DNA of 64,000 nucleotides from Mycobacterium sp. MS1601 (lineage in GTDB: Bacteria > Actinomycetota > Actinomycetes > Mycobacteriales > Mycobacteriaceae): the NCBI RefSeq assembly GCF_001984215.1, contig NZ_CP019420.1, forward strand, positions 2,170,001-2,234,000. The letters run 5' to 3'. The position numbers and the translations under genes are program-made. The notes beneath the pieces were generated by a model. That model was not told the DNA's origin. It made no database searches and saw only the letters and a list, made by a program, of their open reading frames with translations. Shown here in pieces: positions 16,989 through 29,789 of this stretch (its first letter is position 1; each line of letters opens with the position of its first letter).

Positions 16989-17081
16989 CTGGCCGACCCT
17001 AGCCTGATGTGTCCGGCGGTGACATGTTTTAACCCAGGCGAAGCGGTTTGCTTCCGTCCCTTTACGGGCAAAGATGGGCCT

Positions 17082-17432
17082 ATGAGCATCGACCCCACCG
17101 TTCCGTCGCCGGAACCGTTCGAACCCCTGGCGGATCCCGCGCCGGCCACCAAACCGGCGCCTCCGGAGTCCGCGGTGAAGTTCACCCGTGCCGCGGCGCT
17201 GTGGGGATCACTCATCTTCGGCTTCCTCGTGCTGATCGTGCTGCTGATCTTCATTGCGCAGAACACCGAGTCGGCAGAGTTCGCCTTCCTGGGGTGGCAT
17301 TGGAGCCTGCCGCTGGGCGTGGCGATCCTGTTCGCCGCGGTGGCTGGCGGTCTGCTGGCCGTGGCCGTGGGCGCGGTACGGATCTTCCAGTTGCGCCGGG
17401 CGGCGAAGAAGAACCTGAAGGCCGGGCTCTAA
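17082..17432 (+). CDS. LapA-domain membrane protein
   Basis: A 116-residue protein with a Pro/Ala/Glu-rich cytosolic N-terminus of about 45 residues, then two membrane helices separated by the short LapA signature QNTESAEFAFLGW, and a basic end (RRAAKKNLKAGL). This DUF1049/LapA family is involved in envelope assembly in other bacteria; the mycobacterial role is unknown. The frame is open far upstream, but that is antisense to proX; ATG 17082 gives the standard start. The last 4 bp overlap the convergent transglutaminase gene. Confidence 0.82.
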   Translation: MSIDPTVPSPEPFEPLADPAPATKPAPPESAVKFTRAAALWGSLIFGFLVLIVLLIFIAQNTESAEFAFLGWHWSLPLGVAILFAAVAGGLLAVAVGAVRIFQLRRAAKKNLKAGL

Positions 17433-18232
17433 CGAATCGAGACCAGCTGGTCCACCGAGTCCCTGGGCAACTCGCCGTCCACCACCGCGGTGACGACGGC
17501 GTTGTTGAGGGTGATCGCACCCTTGTGGTTGTCCAGGAATGCGGTGTCGGCGGCGTCTCGACCCGTCGCGATGCGCACCATGGCCTGGCGCGGTGCAAGA
17601 CATGTGGCGTCTACTACCCGCCAGTGTCCGTCGACAAACGCTTCGGCGACGGCGTGGAAGTCCATCGGTTCACAGCCCGGGGCATAGACGGCCACCAGAC
17701 GGGCGGGCACGTTGACCGCGCGCAGCAGCGCGACGGTCAGATGGGCGTAGTCGCGGCACACGCCTGCCCCTGCGAGCAGGGTGTCGACGGCGCCGTCGAT
17801 GGGGTCGCTGGACCCTGGCACATACGACAGCCGGGTGCCCACCCAGGACGACACCTTCTCCAGGATGGTCACCGAATCCGCGTACTTGCCGAACTCGGTG
17901 GCGGCAAATCCGAAGAACTTGTCCGCCTCGGCGTAGCGGCTGGGCCGCAGGTAAGTGGACAGGTCGATGTCGGTGACCGCCACGGGGTCGGCTTGGCCGA
18001 TGACGGACGCCGAGTAGCTGGCCTTCAGGTTCCCGACGCCGGCCTCGAACTTGTGGATCCGGTTGCCGTGCTCGCCGATGATCTCTCGAGCCGCAATTTC
18101 CTTGCCGTCCAAGGTGAACGACAGCTCCTCGGTCACCTGGGCACCGGGTTGTGGCGCGACGGCGATCTGAAACTCGAGGGTGGTGGGTTCGGTGATCTCC
18201 ACGTCGAGCTCTGCACCGACGTCACGCTTCAT
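17429..18232 (-). CDS. transglutaminase-like cysteine protease family protein
   Basis: A 267-residue protein with a beta-rich N-terminal domain (about 1-100) and a C-terminal transglutaminase-like domain. The triad is complete: Cys159 in GAGVCRDYAHL, His193 in MDFHAVAEAF and Asp208 in WRVVDAT. It lacks a signal peptide, so it is probably cytosolic. In actinobacteria such proteins are often encoded near circularly permuted ATP-grasp/alpha-E genes, which are not seen here. ATG at 18230-18232 is preferred over the longer open frame. Peptide bond hydrolysis or crosslinking is the family chemistry; the substrate is unknown. Confidence 0.8.
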   Translation of the reverse strand: MKRDVGAELDVEITEPTTLEFQIAVAPQPGAQVTEELSFTLDGKEIAAREIIGEHGNRIHKFEAGVGNLKASYSASVIGQADPVAVTDIDLSTYLRPSRYAEADKFFGFAATEFGKYADSVTILEKVSSWVGTRLSYVPGSSDPIDGAVDTLLAGAGVCRDYAHLTVALLRAVNVPARLVAVYAPGCEPMDFHAVAEAFVDGHWRVVDATCLAPRQAMVRIATGRDAADTAFLDNHKGAITLNNAVVTAVVDGELPRDSVDQLVSIR

Positions 18233-18305
18233 CTCGGCACGCTTTCTTTTGGGTAGTCGCAGGGGCACGCCGCTATCTACCCATGTCCGCACGCCCGCAA
18301 ACCAG

Positions 18306-18917
18306 TCACGCCCAGCGCCGGTTGCGGGGCAACAGGTCCCACACGTGTTCGGTGCCGTTGACGGCGACAACCGTGGCCTGACCGGCGCGCGAGTACAGCA
18401 GCCGGGTCACTGACACATAGTCCACCGGGAAGGACAGCAGCCGCGTGGTCCCGAGGATCTCGTGCAGCAGGACGTTGATCACCCCGCCGTGGCTGAACAC
18501 CGCCACGGTGTCCTCGTGGTTGGCGACGGCCACGATATCGGCCACGGCGGCACCGATCCTGGCGCGGAAGGCACCTTCGTCCACCCCGCCCGGCAGGTGC
18601 CCGTCGGCCATCCTGGCCCAGTCCTCGGGGCGTTCGGATCGCAGCAGCTCCACCGGTATGTAGGCGGCCATATCGCGGTCGTATTCGGCCAGGCGGTCGT
18701 CGACCTCGACCGTCATGTCGAGGGCAGCGGCCAGCGGGCCGGCGGTCTGGACGGCACGCCGCTGGGGGCTGCTGACCAGCCGGGCCAGTGGAAATCGCTG
18801 CAACGCCTCGGGCAACCGCTTGGCCTGCTCGATGCCCTCGGCAGCCAGATCGGGGTCGGAACCCTGTCCGTGTTCGGTGCGCTGCGGCAGCGCATGCCGG
18901 ATCAAAAGCAGTTGCAT
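18306..18917 (-). CDS. histidine phosphatase family protein
   Basis: A 203-residue phosphoglycerate-mutase-fold phosphatase. It begins MQLLLIRHALP with the phosphorylated His8 and Arg7; SSPQRRAVQTA carries the second arginine; VFSHGG holds the second catalytic histidine. It likely dephosphorylates a small metabolite in the cytosol, substrate unknown. The frame stays open for over 100 codons upstream, but those are antisense to the metallopeptidase. A TATCGT hexamer on the minus strand (18925-18930) ends 7 nt before the ATG, which marks this start and suggests a leaderless mRNA. Only 19 bp separate it from the divergent gene. Confidence 0.85.
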   Translation of the reverse strand: MQLLLIRHALPQRTEHGQGSDPDLAAEGIEQAKRLPEALQRFPLARLVSSPQRRAVQTAGPLAAALDMTVEVDDRLAEYDRDMAAYIPVELLRSERPEDWARMADGHLPGGVDEGAFRARIGAAVADIVAVANHEDTVAVFSHGGVINVLLHEILGTTRLLSFPVDYVSVTRLLYSRAGQATVVAVNGTEHVWDLLPRNRRWA

Positions 18918-18936
18918 GCGTGCAACGATATGGCCC

Positions 18937-19972
18937 ATGCGTGCCTTCGCCTGCCCGGTGTGTCGCGGATTCACGCCGTTCGAGAGCGACCGCTGTCCGA
19001 ACTGCCAGGCCGGCGTGGGTCTGCACCTGCCCACCAAGACCATGCTCGCGGTCACCGACAACGGGGTGGAGGTCGACGGCCGCCGCTGGGTCCGCTGCAC
19101 CCAGTCGCAGACCCTGGACTGCAACTGGCTGACACCCGCCGAGCACACCGATGCGGCCGTGCGGGGCCGCTGCCTGGCCTGCTCACTGATCCGCCGCGAA
19201 CCCGCTCCGGATGACACCCTGGCCCGCGAGAAGCTGGTGCCCACGGCGCAGGCACTCCGCAGGCTGGTCTATCAGCTCGAGGACATCCAATTGCCCATCA
19301 CCCCGTGGTGGCGCGCCGACGGCGGGTTGGCCTTCGATCTGCTGTCCAGTTACACCACCGGGCAGAAAGTGGTCATCGGGCACGCGAACGGCGTCATCAC
19401 CATCGACCTGGTGGAGAGCCTGGACGCCTATCGGGAGCAACTGCGGGTCACCCTCGGTGAGCCGTACCGCACCATGTTGGGTCATTTCCGCCACGAGGTG
19501 GGCCACTACTACCAGAACATCCTGGTGGAACGCCCAGGCGGAACGCTGCTCGACCGTTGCCGCGCTCTGTTCGGTGATGAAACAAGAAGTTACGCCGACG
19601 CGATCAACCGGCACTACCGGTTCGGCGCGCCGGACGGCTGGCAGGCGTCGTTCATCTCGGAGTACGCGACGATGCATCCGTGGGAGGATTTCGCCGAGTG
19701 CTTCGCGCACTACCTCCACATCACCGACACCATCGACACCTGCCGGGAAGCCGGCTTGGTGCTGCGCGCCGATCAGGTGCGCTTCTTCGGACCTCGTGAC
19801 ATCGTGGCGCTGGAGTCCTACGCCGAGGCACCGATCGAACAGCTGCTTTTCGACTGGAAATGGTTGGCGCTGTTCTTCAATCGGGTCAACACCGCGATGG
19901 GCAAGAGTCCGCTCTACCCGTTCGAGCTGCCACCGCCGGTGGTGACGAAGCTCGGTTTTGTGCACACCGTCA

Positions 19973-19983
<11 letters not shown>
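18937..19983 (+). CDS. zinc-ribbon putative metallopeptidase
   Basis: A 348-residue protein. The N-terminus has two metal-ribbon-like Cys sets: Cys6/Cys9/Cys20/Cys23 (CPVC, CPNC) and Cys54/Cys62/Cys79/Cys82. The middle contains HEVGH (His186, Glu187, His190), the HExxH zinc protease motif, followed by PWEDFAECFAHYLH, where Glu254 or a neighbouring residue is a candidate third ligand. This matches the putative zinc-binding metallopeptidase family (Peptidase_Mx-like) whose members are mostly uncharacterised. No signal peptide, so cytosolic. ATG 18937 is chosen because it places the first CxxC at the usual distance from the start. The 3' end overlaps the alkylsulfatase gene by 11 bp. Confidence 0.82.
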
Positions 19984-23227
<3,244 letters not shown>

Positions 23228-23235
23228 CGATCGAA

Positions 23236-23283
23236 ACGGAGCTCAGACAACTGATTCGGTGAAATCCGTCGTCTGAGCTCCGT
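23236..23283. terminator. bidirectional terminator hairpin between convergent genes
   Basis: A perfect 13-bp inverted repeat, ACGGAGCTCAGAC (23236-23248) and GTCTGAGCTCCGT (23271-23283), with a 22-nt loop. It fills most of the 62-bp gap between the ends of the decarboxylase and the glycosyltransferase operon. Confidence 0.75.
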
Positions 23284-23289
23284 CTCGCG

Positions 23290-25160
23290 TCAGGAGCTGA
23301 GGTCGTAGACCGTGGTCCCGTCGATGGTCTGGGAGGTGAAGTTGTCCTTCACCCACTGCGTGATCTGAGCAGCCTCACTGTCACCGTCACGGCCGCCGGG
23401 ACCCCGATCATTGGCCAGGAAGTAACCCACCTGGCCGTCGGCGACGTACTGCTGGAACTGCGCCAGCGTGGGCGCGGGATCGCCACCCATGAACCCGCCG
23501 ATCGCCATCACTGGCTTACCGGTCTCCAGTTGCACGCTGCTGGACTGCATGGACCCCACAGCTGCTGCGGCCCATCGACTTTCGCTACCGGAGACCAGAT
23601 TCGCGACGGCCTCGGAGCTGCCGCCAAAGCCACCCGGGCCGCCGCCACCGCCGGGGAACGCCATGTCGTGGCGGGCCGGGCCCGAGGTCGGGATGGGCCC
23701 GGTGGCACTGTTGCCCACGGTCTGCACGGTGTACGCACCGGGGGCTGCGAGTCCGCACAGCAAACCCGCGAAGGCCAACACGGCGGTGTAGCGGCCCAAC
23801 TGATGCCCACCCACGATCAGCACCGCGGCCACCACGATGGCACCCACCAGCACCACCCAGCGCAGAAACGGCAGCCACTCGGGGTTCGGTTGAGCAGCAC
23901 GAAGTTCCACACACCGGTGGCGGCGAGCATGAGCGCCAACGGGATTCGCGCCGACAGATGCGCGCGTCCCTGCCACAGCTTGGTCACCGAGATCGCGGCC
24001 ACCGCAGCAACACCCGGTGCCAGCGCCACGGTGTAGTAGGGATGCATGATCCCCTTCATGTAGCTGAAGATCAGCGCCGTGACCACGGTCCAGCCGCCCC
24101 ACAGCAGCAGCGCGGCGCGGGTGCGGTCGGTGCGTGCGGCGCGGCGGGTGAACCACAGTCCGACCACCAGGCCGATCAGCGCGGCGGGCAACAGCCAGGA
24201 GATCTCCGTGCCCATCGACTGCCCGAACATCCGGGTGATACCGGGATCACCGCCGAACATGGCGTTGCCGCCACCGCCGGGCGGGCCGCCGACCGCCGAG
24301 CCGTTCTCGGCGCCCGCGGTGGGGTTGCCGTCACCGCCGAACACACGGCCGAGGCCGTTGTAGCCCAGCGCCAGTTCCAGCAGGCTGTTGTCGGTCGAGC
24401 CACCGATGTAGGGCCGAGAGTCGGCCGGCCAGAGACTGACCAGCGCGACGAACCAGCCACCGGAAACCACCATCGCGGCAAGGCCGGACATCAACGCACC
24501 CAGGCGTTTCCACACACTGCCCGGCACGGCGACCAGCACCACCAGCCCCAGTACCGGCACGATGAGGAACGCCTGCAGCAACTTGGCGAGGAAGGCGAAG
24601 CCGAGCGCCACACCGGCCAGGGCGCTCCAGCGCACCGCCGCACCGTCGAGCGCGCGGACAATGCAGTAGGCCGCCACCACAAGCAGCAGCACCAGGAGCG
24701 CGTCGGGGTTGTTGAATCGGAACATCAACGCCGCCACCGGGGTCAGCGCCAGGGCGAGGCCGGCCAGCAGCCCCGCACCGGGCCCCGAGGTCCGCTTCAC
24801 CGCGGCATACAACAACGCCACCGACGCCACACCCATCAAGGCTTGTGGCACCAGCATGCTCCAGGAGCTGAACCCGAAGATCTGCCCGGACAGTGCCATC
24901 ACCCACAGGGCGGCAGGCGGCTTGTCGACGGTGATGACGTTGCCCGGATCCAGCGACCCGAACAGCAGCGCCTTCCAACTCTGCGAACCCGCCTGCACCG
25001 CGGCGGCGTAGAACTCGTTGGCCCAGCCGAGTGAGCCCAGCGCCCACAGGTACAGCACGGCGGTGCCGGCGAGCAACGCCAGCAGGGCCGGCCGCTCCCA
25101 GCGGCGCGCGGGTTTCGGTTCGGGTTCGGTGAGGTTCACCGGAGCTTCGAGCACGGTCAT
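23290..25160 (-). pseudogene. GT39-type membrane glycosyltransferase (YkcB-like), interrupted by a one-base frameshift
   Basis: The gene reads in one frame from ATG 25158-25160 (MTVLEAPVNLTEPEPKP) through about 11 hydrophobic segments to VWNFVLLNRTP, then continues in another frame at PEWLPFLRW to a normal end (TIDGTTVYDLSS). The paralogue at 26.5 kb reads straight through the same point (RYSTWLPWLRW). Adding one base to the G4 run at 23881-23884 (C4 on the coding strand) restores a 623-residue protein. Motifs include VTVDKPPAALW-like luminal loop residues, MFRFNNPDALL and MHPYYTVALAP. As found, translation would stop about 20 codons after the shift and lose the last three membrane helices and the soluble C-terminal domain. 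It could be a sequencing error, a true pseudogene or a phase-variable switch. Confidence 0.8.
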
Positions 25161-26458
25161 GATGTTTCCTTCTCGGCTCGGCGGGGGTTGAACACCCAGC
25201 CGCGTAGCAGGACGAAGCGGACGACGGTGGCCAACAGGTTGGCACCCACCAGCACCAGGAGTTCGACAGCGCGCGACGGCTCACCGACGGCGTGCAACAC
25301 CGCCAGCGATCCGCTGGTCAGGGCGAGCCCGATCGCGAACACCAGCAGACCCTCGAACTGGTGCCGTACCACGCGCACGCGCCCCCGGACCCCGAAGGTG
25401 AAGCGGCGGTTGGCCGCGGTGTTGGCGATGGCGGTGACCAGTAGTGCCACCAGGTTGGCGCCCTGGGCGCCGAGCGGACGCAGCGCCAGGAACAGCACCA
25501 GGTAGGCCAACGTCGACAACACACCGATGGTGGCGAACCGGACCACCTGCCGCAGCAGCGACGGCGGCGGCTCGGCGGCCGGGGTCAGCTGGGCGCCGAT
25601 GGCGGCCACCGGGATGCGACCGCCGGCGAACCCGGCCAGCAGGCGGGCAATCCCTTTGAGGTCGGCGATGGCGGTAGCCACGATGTCGACCCGGCTGTCG
25701 GGGTCGTCGATCCAGTCGACCGGCACTTCGTGGATGCGCATGCCGCTGCGTTCGGCCAGCACCAGCAGTTCGGTGTCGAAGAACCAGCCCTTGTCATGCA
25801 CGTGCGGCAACAGGCGGGCCGCGGCGTCGGCGCGGATGGCCTTGAAACCGCACTGGGCGTCGGTGAAACGCGCCGCCAGGGTGGAGCGCAGGATCAGGTT
25901 GTAGCAGCGGGAGATCACCTCGCGCTTGGCGCCGCGCACCACGCGGGATCCGCGGCCCAGCCGAGTGCCGATGGCCAGGTCGGAGTGACCGGAGATCAGC
26001 GGCGCCACCAAGGGGGCCAGCGCGTTCAGATCGGTGGACAGGTCGACGTCCATGTAGGCGAGCACCGGCGCGTCCGAGGTGGTCCACACGTCGTGCAGTG
26101 CTCGACCGCGGCCCTTGAGTTCGAGCCTGCTCACCTGCACCTCGTCGAACTCGTCGGCCAGCTGCGCGGCGATCTTCGGAGTGTCGTCGACGCTGGCGTT
26201 GTCGGCGATGGTGATGCGGAACGGGAACGGGAACTCCGTACTCATGTGACGATGTAACCGGCGCACCGAGTCGGCGAGCTGGTCCTGTTCGTTGTAGACG
26301 GGAACCACGACGTCCAGCACGGGAACTCCACGGTCGGCGGCCAGCAGTGCGGCATTGCGAGAGGCGACTCGCGGCAGGTCCAAGCAACTCATATCTTCAT
26401 CGTGGGTGTCGGTCGTGGGCCGGACGTGAGCCCTTCCTGTGTGCGGGCTATGAGTCAT
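25157..26458 (-). CDS. bifunctional GT2 glycosyltransferase / GtrA-like membrane protein
   Basis: A 433-residue fusion. Residues about 45-285 are a family 2 glycosyltransferase of the polyprenyl-phosphate sugar synthase type: VVVPVYNEQDQL, ADNASVDDT, YMDVDLSTD (metal-binding DxD) and TDAQCGFKAI. Residues about 300-425 are a four-helix GtrA/DPMS-like membrane domain (RFATIGVLSTLAYLVLF, NRRFTFG). It should charge polyprenyl phosphate with a sugar at the inner face and help flip or anchor it, supplying donor for the flanking GT39 enzymes. Its start overlaps the upstream stop by 4 bp and its stop overlaps the next start by 4 bp. ATG for MSCLDLP at 26392 is an alternative start. Confidence 0.87.
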   Translation of the reverse strand: MTHSPHTGRAHVRPTTDTHDEDMSCLDLPRVASRNAALLAADRGVPVLDVVVPVYNEQDQLADSVRRLHRHMSTEFPFPFRITIADNASVDDTPKIAAQLADEFDEVQVSRLELKGRGRALHDVWTTSDAPVLAYMDVDLSTDLNALAPLVAPLISGHSDLAIGTRLGRGSRVVRGAKREVISRCYNLILRSTLAARFTDAQCGFKAIRADAAARLLPHVHDKGWFFDTELLVLAERSGMRIHEVPVDWIDDPDSRVDIVATAIADLKGIARLLAGFAGGRIPVAAIGAQLTPAAEPPPSLLRQVVRFATIGVLSTLAYLVLFLALRPLGAQGANLVALLVTAIANTAANRRFTFGVRGRVRVVRHQFEGLLVFAIGLALTSGSLAVLHAVGEPSRAVELLVLVGANLLATVVRFVLLRGWVFNPRRAEKETS

Positions 26459-28254
26459 GCGGACAGGTCGTAAACCGTGACGCCGTCGACGTCCTGGCTG
26501 GGAAAGTTGGCGTGCACCCAGTCCGCGATCCGATGGGCCGAGTCGGATCCGCTGGACTCCGACCCCATCATGCGCAGCGTCGCGGAATCCATGAAGTAGT
26601 GGATCTGCTTGGCGGCCACCAGTTCCTGGAAGCGTTGCAGTGTCGGGGCGGGGTCGGTGCCGTTGTAGCCGCCGACCGCCATCACCGGCAGCCCGCTGCT
26701 GAGCTGATAGCCGGCGGCGTTGTTCGAACCGACGGCGGCGGCCACCCAGGTGTAGTCCTGCGAATCCTGTTGCAGCAGAGCAACCATGGCAGCACTGGAT
26801 GGCTCGGCGTCAAGCAGACCCGGCGGTCCGCCGAAGCCGGGGGACGGACCGGATGAGGGGATGGCGCCGCTGTGCGTGGTGGCTGCGGTGGCAATGCTGA
26901 ATGCCGCGGGCGCGGCCAGCATCGCGGCCAGTGCGACCGTGGCCACCACCGTGGCCGTCCGGGCCGGGAATCGGCCGACCACCAGCATCAGCAACCCGGC
27001 GGCCAACCCGGCCACCAGCACCGTCCACCGCAGCCACGGCAACCATGTCGAATAGCGCTGCAACAGAAGGAAAGCCAGGACAGCGGTGATCAGCACGGTG
27101 CCGGCCAGTACGATCGCCACCCTCGGGTCGTGGCGGCGCTGCCACAGTGCTGGCAGGCCGATACCCAGGCAGGCGGCGATCGCGGGGGCCAGCGCCACGG
27201 TGTAATACGGGTGCACGATGCCGTGCATGGCACTGAACACCGCTGCGGTGCACACCAGCCAGCCGCCCCACAACAACAGGGAGGTGCGTGCGGCACCGCG
27301 GGTGCACCACACTCCGGCCACCAGGACGATCAGCGCGGCGGGCAGCAGCCAGCCGATCTCGCCGCCCATCTGTCCGCCGAGCAGACGCGCCCATCCGACG
27401 TCGTGGTTCATGTTGCCCAGGCCGCCCACCTCGTCACCGGTCAACCGTCCGAGTCCGTTGTAACCCAGCGTCAGCTCCAGGATCGAATTGTCCTGCGATC
27501 CACCGATGTACGGCCGGGCATCCGCAGGCCACAGCTCGACCAGAAGCAGATACCAGCCTGCGGACACCACCAGGGCCGCAGCGCCCGCGCTCAGCCGCCG
27601 AACCCGTTGCCGGACAGGTTGTTCGGCGGCGATCAGATAGACCACTGCGAACACCGGCGCCACCAGCAGGGCCTGCAGCATCTTGGCCAGGAACCCGATA
27701 CCCAGGGCGGTTCCCGCCGCGACCATCCACCACGGTGAGCCGTCCAGTGCGCGCAGCACGCAGTAGGCGGCCACCACCAGGCTGAGCACCAGTAACGCAT
27801 CGGGGTTGTTGAACCGGAACATCAGTGTCGCGACGGGGGTCAGGGCCAGGACGGCACCGGCGAGCAGTGCACCGGGTGGCCCCGAGACCCGTCGCACCGC
27901 CGCGTAGAGCACTGCCACCGCGGCCACACCCATCAGCGCCTGTGGCACCAGCACGCTCCAGGCGTTGAACCCGAAGAGACGTGCCGACAGACTCATCACC
28001 CACAGCGCGGCCGGGGTTTTGTCGACGGTGATGGCGTTGGCGGCGTCACTGGACCCGAACAGCCATGCCGTCGCGTCCTGCGAGCCCGCCTGCACGGCGG
28101 CGGTGTAGAAGCTGTTGGCCCAGCCGCTGGCGCCCAGGTTCCACAGATAGAGCACCGCGGTGACCGCCAGCAGCACCGCCACCGCGATCGGCTCCTGCCA
28201 GGACCTGGTGTGCGTCGAAGCGGCGGCAACAGGTCGCGGCACAGTGAGGGTCAC
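26455..28254 (-). CDS. GT39-type membrane glycosyltransferase with YkcA/B-like C-terminal domain
   Basis: A 599-residue membrane enzyme, intact paralogue of the frameshifted gene at 23.3 kb. About 11 or more hydrophobic segments cover residues 20-480; LYLWNLGASGWANSFY and AITVDKTPAALW are in the first external loop, where PMT/ArnT enzymes bind their lipid-linked donor, and MFRFNNPDALL follows. The last ~120 residues are a soluble domain (AAAVGSNNAAGYQ to VDGVTVYDLSA), outside the membrane. It uses a polyprenyl-phosphate sugar, acceptor unknown. The frame extends upstream inside the kinase gene; GTG 28252-28254 matches the paralogue's N-terminal length and lies 44 bp after the kinase stop. GTG 28240-28242 is the alternative. 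Confidence 0.84.
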   Translation of the reverse strand: MTLTVPRPVAAASTHTRSWQEPIAVAVLLAVTAVLYLWNLGASGWANSFYTAAVQAGSQDATAWLFGSSDAANAITVDKTPAALWVMSLSARLFGFNAWSVLVPQALMGVAAVAVLYAAVRRVSGPPGALLAGAVLALTPVATLMFRFNNPDALLVLSLVVAAYCVLRALDGSPWWMVAAGTALGIGFLAKMLQALLVAPVFAVVYLIAAEQPVRQRVRRLSAGAAALVVSAGWYLLLVELWPADARPYIGGSQDNSILELTLGYNGLGRLTGDEVGGLGNMNHDVGWARLLGGQMGGEIGWLLPAALIVLVAGVWCTRGAARTSLLLWGGWLVCTAAVFSAMHGIVHPYYTVALAPAIAACLGIGLPALWQRRHDPRVAIVLAGTVLITAVLAFLLLQRYSTWLPWLRWTVLVAGLAAGLLMLVVGRFPARTATVVATVALAAMLAAPAAFSIATAATTHSGAIPSSGPSPGFGGPPGLLDAEPSSAAMVALLQQDSQDYTWVAAAVGSNNAAGYQLSSGLPVMAVGGYNGTDPAPTLQRFQELVAAKQIHYFMDSATLRMMGSESSGSDSAHRIADWVHANFPSQDVDGVTVYDLSA

Positions 28255-28298
28255 CTGGCCAGGGTGCTGGGCCAGCGTGGACGCACCATGGGTGTCGG

Positions 28299-29789
28299 CT
28301 ATGTCCCAGCTGTGAAAGGCAACCTCACACTCACGATCGTGCTGCCCGGCCTGCTGCTCAGCTCGATGTGCCCACCGTGCGCCTTGACCACCGCGGCCAC
28401 GATGGCCAACCCGAGGCCGGTGCTGCCGCCCTTGCGTGAACGCGACGAGTCGCCGCGGGCGAACCGCTCGAACACCTCGGACTGCAGATCCGTCGGGATA
28501 CCCGGGCCGTCGTCGGCCACGCTGAGCACCGCGCCGTCGGGGTCGGCGGTCAGCGACAGGGTGACGGTGGTGCCGGGCCCGGTGTGTGTGCGGGCGTTGG
28601 CCAGCAAGTTGGTCAGCACCTGCTGCAATCGGGCGGCGTCGCCGGTCACCATCACAGGCTCGTCGGGCAGGTCCAGATTCCACTGGTGATCGGGTCCGGC
28701 GATGTGGGCGTCACTCACCGCGTCGACGGCCAACTGCGACAGGTCCACCTGTTCACGTTCCAGTGGCCGGCCCGAATCGAGCCGGGCCAACAACAGCAGA
28801 TCCTCGACCAGATGGGTCATCCGCTCGGCTTCCGACGCCACCCGGCCCATGGCGTGGGCCACCTCGTCGGGCACCTCGTCGCGGCGGCGTTGCGCCAGCT
28901 CGCTGTACCCGCGGATGGCGGTCAACGGTGTGCGCAGCTCGTGGCTGGCATCGGCGACGAACTGCCGCACCCTGGTCTCGCTGGCCTGCCGCGTCGACAG
29001 CGCCGCAGAGATGTGGTCGAGCATCCGGTTCAGCGCCGAACCCATCTGTCCCACTTCGGTATTGGGATTGGCATCTTGTTCGGTCACCCGCACCGGCAAA
29101 GCCACCTCACCGCGGTCCAGCGGAAGGTTGGCCACCTTCTGCGCCGTGTCTGCGACGCGGTCCAACGGCGCAAGGGCACGCCGGATGATCACCACCCCCA
29201 ACGTGATCGCGACGCCGACCGCCAGCACGGTCACCACCGCGAACACCAGCAGAACGCGCAGCATGGTGCCGTTGACGTCGTTCATCGGCAGCGCCACCGC
29301 GATCACCTCACCGAATCGGTTGTAGGTGGCCACGGTTCGGTAGCTGCCCAGCCCGTCGAGGTCGATGGTGACCGCACGCCGGTGTGGGGCGACGCCGCTG
29401 AGTTGCGCCTGCGCTGCGTCACTGAGCTCCGCGCGTTGACCGAACGTGGTCAAGACGCCGGCCTTGACCTCGCCTCCTTGCCCGAACACCGCCGCCACCA
29501 TGCCCACCGGCTGTCCGGGCGCGTCCAGGAAGTCGGGGCCCGGCCCTGGTCGAGGACGGGGCCCGACGCTGCTGCCGGGTATCGGCGGTGGCGGCGGCAA
29601 ACCCGACATCATGGCCGAGCGGCCGGTCGCGTCGACCAGCTGGCGGTCCAGCTGGTGCATCAGATATTGGTACAGCGCCAGTTCGGTCGCGGCGCCGATC
29701 CCGACGCACACGAGCACCAGCAGCAGGATCTGGCCCAACAGCAGGCGCCGACGCAGCGACCAGGAGCTAGGAAGCCGGTTTGAGGACAT
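28299..29789 (-). CDS. trcS: sensor histidine kinase, TrcS-like
   Basis: A 496-residue classical membrane sensor kinase. Membrane helix 1 spans about 16-41 and helix 2 about 177-201; between them is a ~135-residue extracytoplasmic sensor with a striking Pro-rich stretch (GLPPPPPIPG, PRPRPGPGP). HAMP follows, then the phospho-acceptor His283 in DASHELRTPLT, and the ATPase N box NLLANARTHT, G1 VADDGPGIP and G2 TGLGLAIV. It overlaps the regulator gene by 23 bp. Identification with M. tuberculosis TrcS rests mainly on the near match of its partner regulator to TrcR from memory. The downstream glycosyltransferases are probably co-transcribed. Confidence 0.85.
   Translation of the reverse strand: MSSNRLPSSWSLRRRLLLGQILLLVLVCVGIGAATELALYQYLMHQLDRQLVDATGRSAMMSGLPPPPPIPGSSVGPRPRPGPGPDFLDAPGQPVGMVAAVFGQGGEVKAGVLTTFGQRAELSDAAQAQLSGVAPHRRAVTIDLDGLGSYRTVATYNRFGEVIAVALPMNDVNGTMLRVLLVFAVVTVLAVGVAITLGVVIIRRALAPLDRVADTAQKVANLPLDRGEVALPVRVTEQDANPNTEVGQMGSALNRMLDHISAALSTRQASETRVRQFVADASHELRTPLTAIRGYSELAQRRRDEVPDEVAHAMGRVASEAERMTHLVEDLLLLARLDSGRPLEREQVDLSQLAVDAVSDAHIAGPDHQWNLDLPDEPVMVTGDAARLQQVLTNLLANARTHTGPGTTVTLSLTADPDGAVLSVADDGPGIPTDLQSEVFERFARGDSSRSRKGGSTGLGLAIVAAVVKAHGGHIELSSRPGSTIVSVRLPFTAGT

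Noticed and set aside
16989..17081. Riboswitch upstream of the proXVWZ operon
   Set aside because: The promoter appears leaderless (TAGGGT 7 nt before the ATG), which leaves no leader for a riboswitch.
23817..24156. Two separate glycosyltransferase genes instead of one frameshifted gene
   Set aside because: The second frame has no credible start in this stretch and the intact paralogue is collinear across the junction.
28255..28683. 143 in-frame codons before the intact GT39 gene as an N-terminal extension
   Set aside because: They overlap the kinase ATPase domain in another frame and give an Arg/Gly-rich product; the paralogue starts at the position of GTG 28254.
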